A stretch of 47,338 nucleotides of DNA from Actinomycetospora sp. GTDB taxonomy: Bacteria > Actinomycetota > Actinomycetes > Mycobacteriales > Pseudonocardiaceae. The notes beneath the pieces were generated by a model, which did no database searches, was not told where the DNA came from, and saw only the letters and a program-made list of their open reading frames with translations. A program made the translations under genes and the position numbers. This document shows, one piece after another, positions 10,044 through 18,845 of this stretch. Location: NCBI GenBank assembly GCA_029266415.1, contig JAQSWW010000005.1, forward strand, positions 1-47,338, read 5' to 3'. The first letter of the stretch is position 1; the number at the start of each line of letters is the position of its first letter.

Positions 10044-13000
10044 TCAGCGCCCGGGCCGGACGATCGGGAACAGCAGGCTCTCGCGGATGGTGCTGCCGGT
10101 CAGCATCATGACCATGCGGTCGACGCCCATCCCCAGACCGCCGGATGGCGGCATCGCGTACTCGAGGGCGAGCAGGAAGTCCTCGTCGAGCTCCATCGCC
10201 TCGGCGTCCCCACCGGCCGCCAGGAGCGACTGCTCGGTGAGCCGCTTGCGCTGCTCGACCGGGTCGACCAGCTCGGAGTAGGCGGTCCCGATCTCCGCGC
10301 CGAAACAGACCAGGTCCCAGCGCTCGGCCAGCCGCGGGTCGTCGCGGTGCTGGCGGGTGAGTGGGGACACGTCGGTCGGGAAGTCGCGGTAGAAGGTCGG
10401 CTCGAGGGTGTGGTCCTCGACGAGGTGTTCGTAGAGCTCCAGGACGACGGCTCCGCGGCCCCAGTCCGGGTCGTAGGGGACGTCGACGCGATCGCAGTGC
10501 CGGCGCAGCTCCTCGATGGTGGTGTCGGCCGTGATCTCCTCGCCCAGTGCGGACGAGATGGCCGCGTTGACGGTCGTCGCGCGCCAGGTCCCGCCGAGGT
10601 CGTACTCACGGCCCTGGTGGACGACGACGGTGCCGCCCAGCGCGGCGCGGGCGGCCTGCTGGATCATGTCCTGCACCATCGTCTGCATGGTGTCGTAGTC
10701 GCCGTAGGCCTCGTACGCCTCGAGCATGGTGAACTCGGGGTTGTGGGTGGCGTCCGCGCCCTCGTTGCGGAAGTTGCGGTTGAGCTCGAACACCTTCTCC
10801 GCGCCCCCGACCATGAGTCGTTTGAGGTACAGCTCGGGTGCGATGCGCAGGTAGAGGCGCATGTCGTAGGCGTTGATGTGGGTGGTGAACGGCCGGGCGT
10901 TGGCTCCGCCGTGCACCGGCTGCAGCATCGGGGTCTCGACCTCGAGGTAGCCCTGGCCGGTGAGGCATTCGCGCACCGCGTGCACGGCGTCCGACCGCTG
11001 CCGCAGCATGCGGCGGGCCGCGCCGTTGACCACCAGGTCGAGGTAGCGCTGCCGGACCCGGGCCTCGGGGTCGGCCAGGCCGCGACGCTTGTCGGGCAGG
11101 GGGCGCAGGCACTTCGCGGTGATCGACCACGCGGTGGCCAGCACGGAGAGCTCCCCGCGGCGGGACGTCCCGACCTCGCCGGTGACGCCCACGTGGTCGC
11201 CGAGGTCGACCTGCCCCGCCCAGTCGCGCACGCCGTCGCGCCCGAGCCGGTCGGCCGCGAGCATCACCTGCAGCTGCGCCCCGTCCTCCTGCATGCCCTC
11301 CTGCAGCACGGCGAAGCACAGCCCGCCGAAGTCGCGGACGCGCACGACCCGGCCGGTCACCGCCACGCGCTCGCCGGTCACCGCGTCCGCTTCGAGGTGC
11401 CCGGATCGGGCCCGGATCTGCGCGAGGCTCGCCGTGCGCGGGTGGCCGACGGGGTAGGGGTCGACGCCGCGGGCCAGCATCCGCTCGTACTTCGCGTGCC
11501 GCACGCGAACCTGCTCGGGCAGCCGGGCGCGGCGGGCCGCGAGCTGCGCCGCGACGGGATCCTCCGCCTCGGCCGGGGACGGCGGGGGAAGGACGACGGC
11601 CGGACCACCCTCGGCGGCGAGGCCGCGGCGCTGGAGGGTCCGCAGGCTCGGGGTGGTGAGGAAGCCCTCCGCGGCCGCGGCGGCCAGACCGAGCCGCGGG
11701 AGGTCCCGCGCGGCGCGGTAGCACAGGTAGCGCGGCGTCCAGATCGGCTGGTACTTGGCGTTCGCGCGGTAGAGCGACTCGAGCTGCCACCAGCGCGACC
11801 CCAGTACGAGCAGGCGCCGCCACAGCCGGAGCACCGGGCCGGCCCCGATCCGCTCGCCCTGCTCGAACGCGGCGCGGAACATCGCGAAATTCAGCGACAG
11901 GCGGTCCACCCCGAGGGTGCGCGCCTGCTCGACGAGTGAGGCGACCATGAACTCGGTCAGGCCGTTCTCGGCGGTGCGGTCGCGGCGCATGAGGTCCAGG
12001 GACAGGCCGTGGCGGCCCCACGGCACGAACGACAGCAGCGCGCGCAGCTCCCCGGCGCCGTCGAAGCACTCGACCAGCACGCACCGCCCGTCGGCCGGGT
12101 CGCCCAGGCGGGAGAGCGCCATCGAGAAGCCGCGCTCGGCGTCGGTGTCGCGCCAGGCGTCGGCGCGCTCGACGACCTCCTTCATCTCGTCCGGGGAGAG
12201 GTCGGCGTGCCGCCGGACGCGGACGGTGTGGCCCGCCCGCTCCACGCGGCTCACGGCCTGGCGGACCACCCGCATCGACCGGCCCTCCACCGAGAACTCC
12301 CGGACGTCGAGGACCGCCTCGTCCCCCAGCTCGACGACGCTCAGCCCCTCGCCCGCGTAGGCGCGGGCACCGCGCTCGCTCGCGCCCATCACCGCCGGCA
12401 GCCAGCCGTAGCGGCGCGCCTCGTCGAGCCAGACCTCGATCGCGCCCGGCCACGCCTCCGGATCGCCGATCGGGTCTCCACTGGCGAGGCTGACGCCGGA
12501 GACGACGCGGAAGGTCACCGCGGACTTGCCCGACTTCGAGAACACGGCGGCCTTGTCGCGCCGGGTGGCGAAGTAGCCCAGCGAGTCGTCGTCGCCGTAC
12601 TGGTCGAGCAGCACCCGCAGCCGCTGCTCGTCGGCGGGGTCGAGCCGGCGGCGGTCGAGCCGGGGCCGGAACAGCACGTACGCGCCGGCCAGCACGGCGA
12701 GGGCGCCGAACAGCCCGCACAGGAACGTGACCGCGCGCGGTCCGGCGCCGTCGATACCCACCGCTCCGGGGTCGCCGAGGCCGCCGAGCACGTAGGTGAC
12801 GGCCCACCCGAGCCGGTCCGCGGAGCTGCTCAGCGTACCCGGGAACAGCTGCAGCAGGCCCCAGCCGAGCAGGGTGCCGGCGAGGACGAGGGAGAGGTAG
12901 GTCTCCAGCGCGCGCCACCCGCTGTGCCGCTGCGTCCGCGCGGTGAACCGCGAACGGGCGATGAGCAGGATCGCGAGCGCCACGACGCCGAACACCAGCT

Positions 13001-13460
13001 GCAGCCACGTCCCCGTGCCCCCGACGTCGAAGGTGACCGGGTCGTCCGCGTCGGTGTCGATCCTGAGCTCGACGCCGCCCAGAACCCGGCCCAGCACGAC
13101 GTAGGCCACGGCGAACCACCACGCTGCGCGCATCCGTCGGCGCACGGCGGAGGCGAGGATGCCCAGGAAGGTCGCGGTGGCCAGGCTCGGCGGCGCCTCG
13201 ACCGACACGACCTCGATCGCGGTCCGCAGCCACTCCAGGGGGGCGCGCAACGGCGGCACGATCGCCGTGACGGCGCAGAAGGTCGCAACGAACGCGAGGT
13301 AGCCGGCGAGGAGGTCCGGCACCCGGTCGGCGAAGCGTGCCATCGCCGACCGACCGGCCGCTGTCGGTTCGTCGCGGCGGGCCGCGGTCGGCGACGGCGT
13401 CTGCGCGCGGGATCCGGTCCCGGTGGCCTGGGGCTTCTCGTCCGCCGTCAGCTCGACCAT
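10044..13460 (-). CDS. lysX: Bifunctional lysyl-phosphatidylglycerol synthetase / lysyl-tRNA synthetase LysX
   Basis: A 1138-aa LysX-type fusion. An N-terminal MprF-like membrane region (about six helices, residues 40-260) is followed by a DUF2156 aminoacyl-transferase domain (around LVECFDGAGELRALLSFVPW and ENGLTEFMVASL). The C-terminal class II lysyl-tRNA synthetase begins near residue 650 with an OB fold (VAVTGRVVRVRDFGG), then motif 2 (FELNRNFRNEGAD, HNPEFTMLEAY) and motif 3 (GGLGMGVDRMVMMLTG). The enzyme charges tRNA-Lys and transfers lysine to phosphatidylglycerol, lowering surface charge and giving resistance to cationic peptides, as known for mycobacterial LysX. The ATG at 13460 has GGGGAG five bases upstream. 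It appears monocistronic. Confidence 0.93.
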   Translation of the reverse strand: MVELTADEKPQATGTGSRAQTPSPTAARRDEPTAAGRSAMARFADRVPDLLAGYLAFVATFCAVTAIVPPLRAPLEWLRTAIEVVSVEAPPSLATATFLGILASAVRRRMRAAWWFAVAYVVLGRVLGGVELRIDTDADDPVTFDVGGTGTWLQLVFGVVALAILLIARSRFTARTQRHSGWRALETYLSLVLAGTLLGWGLLQLFPGTLSSSADRLGWAVTYVLGGLGDPGAVGIDGAGPRAVTFLCGLFGALAVLAGAYVLFRPRLDRRRLDPADEQRLRVLLDQYGDDDSLGYFATRRDKAAVFSKSGKSAVTFRVVSGVSLASGDPIGDPEAWPGAIEVWLDEARRYGWLPAVMGASERGARAYAGEGLSVVELGDEAVLDVREFSVEGRSMRVVRQAVSRVERAGHTVRVRRHADLSPDEMKEVVERADAWRDTDAERGFSMALSRLGDPADGRCVLVECFDGAGELRALLSFVPWGRHGLSLDLMRRDRTAENGLTEFMVASLVEQARTLGVDRLSLNFAMFRAAFEQGERIGAGPVLRLWRRLLVLGSRWWQLESLYRANAKYQPIWTPRYLCYRAARDLPRLGLAAAAAEGFLTTPSLRTLQRRGLAAEGGPAVVLPPPSPAEAEDPVAAQLAARRARLPEQVRVRHAKYERMLARGVDPYPVGHPRTASLAQIRARSGHLEADAVTGERVAVTGRVVRVRDFGGLCFAVLQEGMQEDGAQLQVMLAADRLGRDGVRDWAGQVDLGDHVGVTGEVGTSRRGELSVLATAWSITAKCLRPLPDKRRGLADPEARVRQRYLDLVVNGAARRMLRQRSDAVHAVRECLTGQGYLEVETPMLQPVHGGANARPFTTHINAYDMRLYLRIAPELYLKRLMVGGAEKVFELNRNFRNEGADATHNPEFTMLEAYEAYGDYDTMQTMVQDMIQQAARAALGGTVVVHQGREYDLGGTWRATTVNAAISSALGEEITADTTIEELRRHCDRVDVPYDPDWGRGAVVLELYEHLVEDHTLEPTFYRDFPTDVSPLTRQHRDDPRLAERWDLVCFGAEIGTAYSELVDPVEQRKRLTEQSLLAAGGDAEAMELDEDFLLALEYAMPPSGGLGMGVDRMVMMLTGSTIRESLLFPIVRPGR

Positions 13461-13572
13461 GTCGTCTCCCCGAGAGGGTGTCGCCGGCCCCCGGCACGCG
13501 TCCCCGGCCCGGGCTTCTGCCGTCAGCATGGCGATCGATCCGAGGAATGGATACAGCGATCCGCGAGGCGTC

Positions 13573-14143
13573 TCACGCGGGGACGAGAGCCGCCCCGGCG
13601 CGGTTCTCGAATCCCGCGGTGGGAGCCGGCCGCTGCCATGTGTCAGCGGCCGGGTCGTAGAGCGCGTGCGTCCGGCCGGCGAGGGCGGCGACGCCGTCTC
13701 GTAGTTCCCGTGGGTGCGTGATCTCGATCAGGGAGAGCACGTCGGCCGGTGTACTCGAGGGAGTGCCATCGGAAGCTGACCTCCATCCACCCGCGCTTGT
13801 CGGCGACGGCGTCAGGTCGCGGCCGGAGAGGCTGCAGGCGGCCGAGCACCGCCGCCAGCGTGGCGCCCTGCGGCGCGATCAGCGCGCGTGCCCGCCGGGG
13901 CTGCTGCCGTCGTGCCCGCCAGCTGATGCCGACCGCGGGGAGTGGCGGCTGCTGGTCGAGCAACGCGAACCCGCCGCCGGGCCCGTACGTCGAGTAGATC
14001 GGCACGCCAGCCCCGGAGAGAGCCTCGATGTCGCGCAGCACCGTGCGTCGGCTGACCTCCAGACGTGCGGCGAGCTCGGCCCCGGTGAGGCGCCCCTGGC
14101 TCTGCAGCAACGACATCAGGGCCACCAGACGTCCGGCGCGCAC
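13573..14143 (-). pseudogene. Degraded HTH/WYL-type transcriptional regulator
   Basis: The GTG at 14143 opens a good HTH_11 domain (GRLTGAELAARLEVSRRTVLRDIEALSGAGVPI, here quoted in parts: GRLTGAELAARLEVSRRT and LRDIEALSGAGVPI) followed by YSTYGPGGGF. The WYL core expected next is missing. The frame resumes in a C-terminal WCX-like segment (GWMEVSFRWHSLEYT), where a second frame change occurs, continuing as ADVLSLIEITHPRELRDGV up to the stop at 13573. Loss of about 150 residues plus a frameshift makes it non-functional. It sits tail-on against a second broken regulator gene, which suggests one deletion fused the two remnants. Confidence 0.7.
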
Positions 14144-14229
14144 CCGTCGAGCGTGCCGCCCAACCGCTGCCGACGTCGGAGGATCGGGGACCCCGGCGGG
14201 CTCCTGGGTCCTGACCACGCCTCCGGGCA

Positions 14230-14593
14230 CCTCGCAGTTCGACTGCTACCGCGACGGTGAGGCCGATCCCCGGCGCTGGTGGTGAGGGTCGGGACGACCG
14301 AGGCAGGTGACCCGCGCGCTCGAGGAGGTCGACGAGCTCGGTCGCCGAGCCGCTGCTGATCCCGAGCCGCCGCCCGAGCTCGAACGGCCCGCGCGGCACC
14401 TCGGCCGCGAGGACGTGGCTCATTGCGGTGTAGTCGATCGCCGCAGCCCGAGACGCCCGGCCAGCGCGTGGTCGACCTCGTCGGCGGCCCGGTTGACATC
14501 GCGCAACGCCCACGACGCCTCGGTCGCCGACACGCGCGTGCGCTCGCGATCCTCGACGGGGTCGGGCCGGTCTTGCTCCTCCGGACTTGCCAT
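14230..14593 (-). pseudogene. MarR-family regulator remnant
   Basis: The ATG at 14593 starts a MarR-like N-terminus (WALRDVNRAADEVDHALAGR), which shifts frame near 14445 and continues as AAIDYTAMSHVLAAE, GPFELGRRLGISSGSATELV and DLLERAGHLPR, the recognition helix and start of the wing. After about 14300 similarity ends and the frame runs into the neighbouring broken regulator. MarR proteins are 140-160 aa with a C-terminal dimer helix, which is absent. It is divergent from the broken hydrolase gene and shares with it a palindromic control region. Confidence 0.65.
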
Positions 14594-14615
14594 CCGGCCA
14601 CTCTGGCGACACACT

Positions 14616-14646
14616 TCTCCGTAACCATGTTTCTCGGAAACGGAGA
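14616..14646. promoter_or_regulatory. Palindromic control region between two broken divergent genes
   Basis: Two overlapping dyads lie here: the outer TCTCCGT (14616-14622) with ACGGAGA (14640-14646), and the inner GTTTC-TCG-GAAAC (14629-14641). The position between a MarR gene and the hydrolase gene it faced is typical for a MarR operator. Binding is inferred. Confidence 0.45.
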
Positions 14647-14652
14647 TAGACG

Positions 14653-15328
14653 GTGGTCACGCCGACGGAGCAGACGACGGTCACACGCCACGAGGCACGG
14701 TCGGGGCCCGGGTGCAGCGCGCACACGGCCCCGGGGTGGCGTGCCTGCACGGCTTCCCCGACGGCGCCAGCACCTGGGACGGGATCGCGGCGGGGCTCGC
14801 CGACGACGGGTTGGGGGTCGCCGCGGTGACCGTCCGCGGCTGCGCGCCCTCGCCCCCTCGACGGACCCCTTCGACGCGGGCGGCCTCGTCGCCGACCTGC
14901 GCGCCGTCCTCGATGCTCTCTCGCGGCAGGAGCCGGTGGCCTCCGTCGACCAGGACGACGGCGCTCAGCTCGCCTACTGCGCACTCGTCGAGCGCCCCGA
15001 GCGGTTCCGGTCCGCGGGCTGTTCTCCGGAGCCCATCCGGCCTTCGTCCGGCGCGACGCCCGACAACTCTCCCGCCAGCCATGGATGAGCCGCTGCATCG
15101 TGCTCTCCCAGCTCGGCGCGCTCGCCGCCCGCGTGGTGAGCCGCCGGGACGTCGCCGCCGTCGACAGCCCGTGGCGACGCTGGAGCGCGCCGGGCGCCAC
15201 GCTGCCGGCCTACCGCGCCGAGACCTGGCCCGACGTCGGCCACTTCCCCCCTCACGAGGCCCCGCGCGGAACCTCCGCGCGGTCTCGACCGGCTCCACCG
15301 CACAGACACCCCAGAGGAGACCCCGTGA
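14653..15328 (+). pseudogene. Broken alpha/beta hydrolase (epoxide hydrolase/haloalkane dehalogenase-like)
   Basis: The GTG at 14653 has a GGAG ribosome binding site. Recognisable pieces lie in three frames: VACLHGFPDGASTWDGIAAG (frame 3), DPFDAGGLVADLRAVLDALS and AQLAYCALVERPERFR (frame 2), and FSGAHPAFVRRDARQLSRQP through DVGHFPPHEAP (frame 1). The nucleophile motif usually read as GHDWG is QDDG here, and segments are missing. The last frame-2 piece stops at 15328 in a GTGA overlap with the tspO-like start, so the gene once headed a coupled two-gene operon. Several independent lesions make a sequencing error unlikely as the sole cause. Confidence 0.7.
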
Positions 15329-15906
15329 CCATCCGCACCGTCGAGCCCGCCCCGACGCCCACCGACGACCGGCCCGCTCCACCGGCGGCAGCGACACCGG
15401 CCGGGAACCGCCCGCGTTACCGCTGGTGGCACGCCGTCGCGGTCGGCGTCGCCGTCAATATTCCCGGCATCCTGACCGGCGGCGGCGGCGCCGACGACCG
15501 CGAGTTCTACGCGAGCCTCCCCACGCCCCGGCTCGCCCCGCCCGGCTGGCTCTTCGTGCCGGTGTGGACGGTCAACAACACCCTGACGCTCTGGGGCAAC
15601 CTCCGGATCGCGAACCTGCCCGAGGACACCCCCGGACGTCGCGCCGTGCTCGCGTCGGAGGCCGCCACCTGGGTCCTCTACGCCGCCTTCTCCCCGCTCT
15701 ACATCGGCCGGCGCAGCCCCGCGCTCGGTGCCGCGGACACCGTCGCCGGCCTGGCCACCACGACTCACGCCGTCGCCCGGGCCGCGACGATCGACCCACG
15801 GGCCGCCTGGGCCCTCGCGCCCCGCCTGGCCTGGCTCACCCTCGCCTCCTACGTCTCGGTCGTGACGGCGGTGCGGCACGCGCGGGGCGAGCGACGGCGG
15901 GCGTGA
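15325..15906 (+). CDS. TspO/MBR-family membrane protein
   Basis: A 193-aa protein with about five hydrophobic helices. The family signature PPGWLFVPVWTVNNTLTLWG is present, matching the P-x-W-x-F-x-PVWT core of tryptophan-rich sensory proteins. The GTG at 15325 is preceded by AGAGGAG. TspO proteins bind porphyrins and related tetrapyrroles and modulate stress responses in bacteria; which ligand applies here is not evident. The gene overlaps the end of the broken hydrolase by 4 bp and is followed by a hairpin. Confidence 0.82.
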   Translation: MTIRTVEPAPTPTDDRPAPPAAATPAGNRPRYRWWHAVAVGVAVNIPGILTGGGGADDREFYASLPTPRLAPPGWLFVPVWTVNNTLTLWGNLRIANLPEDTPGRRAVLASEAATWVLYAAFSPLYIGRRSPALGAADTVAGLATTTHAVARAATIDPRAAWALAPRLAWLTLASYVSVVTAVRHARGERRRA

Positions 15907-15936
15907 CCCGTCAGCCCCGGGGCCGTGGACGCCGAG

Positions 15937-15955
15937 GCCCTCGTCGTTGGAGGGC
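15937..15955 (+). terminator. Possible terminator hairpin after tspO-like gene
   Basis: GCCCTC and GAGGGC form a 6-bp stem around a 7-nt loop, 31 bp after the stop codon. There is no U tract. Confidence 0.4.
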
Positions 15956-16044
15956 TCGACACATGAACGGAAGCTAGGCGACTCGTGTCACGTCGGTTCA
16001 GGTTCGCCCAGTCGGACCAGCGTTTCGCCTCGTCATGGTGGGTC

Positions 16045-16082
16045 GAGACGAAGGGAATCGAACCCTCAACCCCCGCCTTGCA
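16045..16082 (-). repeat. 38-bp tRNA-Ala fragment, candidate attachment-site copy
   Basis: These 38 bp are identical to 30736-30773 inside the tRNA-Ala gene and cover the anticodon, variable loop, T arm and most of the 3' acceptor strand. Left of 16045 and right of 16082 the match to a functional tRNA is lost (no D arm, no 5' acceptor). The copy has the same orientation as the intact gene, 14.7 kb away. This is the geometry left by tyrosine-recombinase integration into the 3' end of a tRNA gene: the intact tRNA stays at one end and the displaced 3' fragment at the other. Confidence 0.7.
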
Positions 16083-16399
16083 GAAGATGGCAGATCGCGT
16101 TGACCAGGGCCTCTACCAGCAACGATGTCGTCGGTCAGCGGTGCACCGTGCTCCTGAGCAACGTCGCTAGCCCACGGTTCGCGTCGCGAGCGGTGTCACG
16201 GCGCCGGGATCGGCCGGGGTCGCCCAGCCACCAGCAACTCGAACAGCGCCACCACCCCGGCACATGACCGAGCAGGAGCAGGCCCAAGCCCAGGGCGAGA
16301 AGGACGCCGCGACCGCGCCCGGCCGCGAGGTCGTCCAGACGCGGCGGCTGGTGCGTGGTCTCCCCGTCGGTCAAGCCGTCCCGCACCCGGGCCGGAGGG
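16083..16399. other. Intergenic region inside the left island boundary, no gene called
   Basis: About 300 bp between the tRNA-Ala fragment and the stop of the DinB-like gene. Short frames on both strands lack ribosome binding sites and family signatures. No integrase, excisionase or transposase remnant can be read here, although this is where one would be expected for an element inserted at the left copy. Confidence 0.4.
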
Positions 16400-17032
16400 C
16401 TAGTCGGGCATGCGCCCCGCCAGGGTGAGCAGCCCCGGTCCCGTCAGCTCGTCAACGGCGTCTGCGCGCCCGGCCATCGCCATCAGCAGCGGTTCGGCCG
16501 GGCCTTCCACGACCGGACCGCTGCCCGACGACCATTCGACGTCCGTCGCCACGAGGCGCAGGCCGCGCGCTCGCCAGAAGGCCCGGATCGGCGGAGCGGT
16601 GCGGGCGAAGGTCAGGGCTTCGGCGAGCCGCTCCGTCGACACGTCCCGCGGCGCCTTGAGAGCGCGACGGATGTCCTGGTGATGGATGAGCCCGTCGACC
16701 AACCCGATGCGGCCCCCGAACCCGGCCGTCAGGCCTGCAGGACGGACGCGCTCCTTGAGCGTCGCCAGCAGTTCGTCGGCGCCGAGGTGTCGGTAGTCAT
16801 CGACACCGACCTGGTTGACCCGGTCCGGGATGAACCAGCCGCGAGCGAAGCGCGTCACGAGCCCGGTCGCGCCGAGGTCGTCGTAACTGATGATGTGGGC
16901 GACGACGTCCCGCACGGACCACTTGTCGCACAGCGTGGGTGCGTCCCACTGCTCAGGCGTGAGGCCGGCGAGGAAGTCAGTCAGGTCAGCGCGCTCGTCC
17001 TGCGCGAGGCGCATCGGGTCGGCACCGGTCAC
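16400..17032 (-). CDS. DinB/mycothiol-dependent maleylpyruvate isomerase-like (TIGR03083-type) protein
   Basis: A 210-aa four-helix DinB-like protein with the characteristic start ERADLTDFLAGLTPEQWDAP, TLCDKWSVRDVVAHI (the His of the VxH motif is a likely metal ligand) and a second metal site in GLIHHQDIRRAL. Such proteins are frequent in mycothiol-producing actinobacteria and may be thiol-dependent transferases or isomerases; the reaction here is unknown. The GTG start overlaps the stop of the SRPBCC gene (17029-17032). It is the last gene of an ArsR-SRPBCC-DinB operon. Confidence 0.8.
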   Translation of the reverse strand: MTGADPMRLAQDERADLTDFLAGLTPEQWDAPTLCDKWSVRDVVAHIISYDDLGATGLVTRFARGWFIPDRVNQVGVDDYRHLGADELLATLKERVRPAGLTAGFGGRIGLVDGLIHHQDIRRALKAPRDVSTERLAEALTFARTAPPIRAFWRARGLRLVATDVEWSSGSGPVVEGPAEPLLMAMAGRADAVDELTGPGLLTLAGRMPD

Positions 17033-17514
17033 GGCCTACCTCCCCCGGACACCATCTGCTCGTAGGCGGCGAGCAGCGCGACCCACCCGCCACCCCCGTG
17101 CTCGATGGCGCCGTGGACGCCCTCGCCGCCGACGAGCCGCTCGAAGTGGCGGTGCTCGACCTCCACGGTGGTCTGCTCGGGCCCGTCGGCGTGGAACCGG
17201 ACCTCGATCTCGCTGGCGTGGGAGGGGTCGGGATCGAACTGCCAGTCGCCGCCGATCTGCCAGGTGAACACCACGCGCTCCGGGGGCTCCCAGGCCAGCA
17301 CCCGGCCCCAGTCGCACTCGCTGCCGTCGACCCCCCGCTCGAACCACCGCCCGCCCTCATGGGGCTCGAGGATCACGTCGGCGACCTCGGACGATCCGAT
17401 GTGGTACTGCCGAGGCCACCAGGCCCCGAAGGAGCCCGTGAACAGGGCGAACGCCCGCTCACGGCTGACGTTGACGGTGGTCTTGCCCTCGATCGCGGGG
17501 ATCGGCGTGGTCAT
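17029..17514 (-). CDS. SRPBCC-family (AHSA1-like) protein
   Basis: A 161-aa AHSA1/START-like protein: TTVNVSRERAFALFTGSF at the N-terminus, GGRWFERGVDGSECDWGRVL in the centre and WVALLAAYEQMV in the closing helix. The ATG overlaps the stop of the ArsR gene by 4 bp. ArsR-AHSA1 pairs are common in actinobacteria; the SRPBCC partner is thought to bind a hydrophobic ligand, but none is known for this protein. Confidence 0.85.
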   Translation of the reverse strand: MTTPIPAIEGKTTVNVSRERAFALFTGSFGAWWPRQYHIGSSEVADVILEPHEGGRWFERGVDGSECDWGRVLAWEPPERVVFTWQIGGDWQFDPDPSHASEIEVRFHADGPEQTTVEVEHRHFERLVGGEGVHGAIEHGGGGWVALLAAYEQMVSGGGRP

Positions 17515-17858
17515 GGCTGCTCCTCGGTGGGGTGGTCCGCGGTGTCGTCGGCGACGGCCTGCTCGGCAAACTTGTGAAAGCCGGCCAGCGCGTGCTCCCA
17601 GACGCCGTCGAGCCACGCCCGCAACGCGGCCACACCCTGCGGATCGAGGCGGTAGATGCGCCGCGTGCCCTCAGCGTGTGCGACGACGAGGCCGCCGTCC
17701 TTCAGCGCCTTGAGGTGCTGAGAGACCGCGGGGCGGCTGATCGGGAGCTGCTCGGCGAGCTCGCCGACGGAGCTGGGCCGGCTCGCCAGCGTCTCGAAGA
17801 TCGCACGGCGCATGGGGTCGCCCAGCAACCCCAGTCCGGCGTCCCGGTAAGCTGACAC
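17511..17858 (-). CDS. ArsR-family transcriptional regulator
   Basis: A 115-aa winged-helix repressor: GDPMRRAIFETLASRPSSV, ELAEQLPISRPAVSQHLKAL (recognition helix) and GLVVAHAEGTRRIYRLDP (wing). No metal-binding cysteines are present, so it belongs to the non-metal ArsR branch usually paired with SRPBCC genes. The GTG at 17858 fits the family N-terminus; a longer frame upstream lacks similarity. It heads the operon with 17029-17514 and 16400-17032. Confidence 0.85.
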   Translation of the reverse strand: MSAYRDAGLGLLGDPMRRAIFETLASRPSSVGELAEQLPISRPAVSQHLKALKDGGLVVAHAEGTRRIYRLDPQGVAALRAWLDGVWEHALAGFHKFAEQAVADDTADHPTEEQP

Positions 17859-17870
17859 GAACGGTAAGCT
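17845..17870. promoter_or_regulatory. Direct repeat at the ArsR start, candidate autoregulatory site
   Basis: CGGTAAGCT occurs at 17845-17853 and again at 17862-17870, one copy on each side of the GTG start codon (17856-17858). The 17-bp period places the copies about one and a half helical turns apart. Such a repeat straddling a regulator start suggests an operator, but this is inferred only from position. Confidence 0.35.
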
Positions 17871-18002
17871 ACGACGAACCGAGCCCGATGTCGAGTACTC
17901 GCCCGCCGGCGCCGGACAGGGGCGCACCCGCATCGCGTTCGCGCAGAACTGCGGTGCGGGGTGCGTGATCCAGAGGTGTCGCCGGTCCGGTCGACCTCGG
18001 CT

Positions 18003-18845
18003 CTAGGGGCTGTACTCCTCGGCGGTGACGGCCCCGTCCCTCGTGTAGAAGCCCGTCTCGTCGACAGCGCGTTGCAGCGGCCCGTAGCCGCTGGTCCGTC
18101 CCGGCACCCACCGCGTGAGTCCTTCGAGGTCGAGCAGCGGGCGCACATCGGGGTCGTCGTACGACATCGACTGCAAGAGCTGCACGAACCTCTCCGCCTC
18201 GTCGGGCGGCGCCGAGTCGATGATCGCCATGGTGCAGTGGTCGAACATCCCGGTCCGGTCCAGGACACGCGTCCCGTCCGCGGAGAGCGTGCCCTCCTGA
18301 CAGAACAGCTGGTAGTTGCCGTCGATCATGATCGCGGCGCCCACCTCACCCGCCGCCAGCGCCTTCGCGGCGTCGCGCTCGCCGCCGACGTGGTCACCGT
18401 GCAACCCGACGCCGACGTCGAAGCGGCGGATGTTCGCGCCGGTGACTCCCGCGTCGCGCAGGTGCGAGAGCGGGATGAGCGTGGCCTGTGGGGAATCGAC
18501 CGCGCCCGCGCCGATGGTGACGCCGTCGAGGTCGGCCAGGCTGCCCGCGGGTGAGTCGGCGAGCACGACGATCACCGAGGTCAGGTCCTGGTCGGTGTCA
18601 CGCATGACCGCCGAGCGCACCGTCCGCCCGTGCGCGGCGGCGAGCCGCTCGGTGCGGACCCACGCCAGCGGAGAGTTCCAGGCCGCGTGGATGTGGCCGG
18701 CGACGAGGTCGTCGACCTGGCGCTCGTAGTTCGAGTACAGGACGTAGTCGAAGTCGAAGCCCTGGGTGCGGAACCAGTTCCGGAACCCCTCCCAGATGGT
18801 GACGACCTTCGGGTCATAGGCGACCCCTCCCATGACCAGGGTCAT
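18003..18845 (-). CDS. PhnD-like (phosphate/phosphonate-binding fold) protein without signal peptide
   Basis: A 280-aa type 2 periplasmic-binding-fold protein of the PhnD family: NYERQVDDLVAGHIHAAWNS in the first lobe, DLTSVIVVLADSPAGSLADL and VTIGAGAVDSPQATLIPL in the second, and EVGAAIMIDGNYQLF in the hinge-return segment. The start ATGACCCTGGTC has no leader or lipobox, so the protein should be cytoplasmic, unlike the lipoprotein PhnD at 29182-30072. Its ATG overlaps the acyl-CoA dehydrogenase stop by 4 bp. It may act as an enzyme, an intracellular ligand binder or a sensor. Function is not known. Confidence 0.7.
   Translation of the reverse strand: MTLVMGGVAYDPKVVTIWEGFRNWFRTQGFDFDYVLYSNYERQVDDLVAGHIHAAWNSPLAWVRTERLAAAHGRTVRSAVMRDTDQDLTSVIVVLADSPAGSLADLDGVTIGAGAVDSPQATLIPLSHLRDAGVTGANIRRFDVGVGLHGDHVGGERDAAKALAAGEVGAAIMIDGNYQLFCQEGTLSADGTRVLDRTGMFDHCTMAIIDSAPPDEAERFVQLLQSMSYDDPDVRPLLDLEGLTRWVPGRTSGYGPLQRAVDETGFYTRDGAVTAEEYSP

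Noticed and set aside
15985..16170. Small protein containing ETKGIEPSTPALQ
   Set aside because: The peptide is a translation of the tRNA-Ala fragment, a frequent false gene next to tRNA genes.
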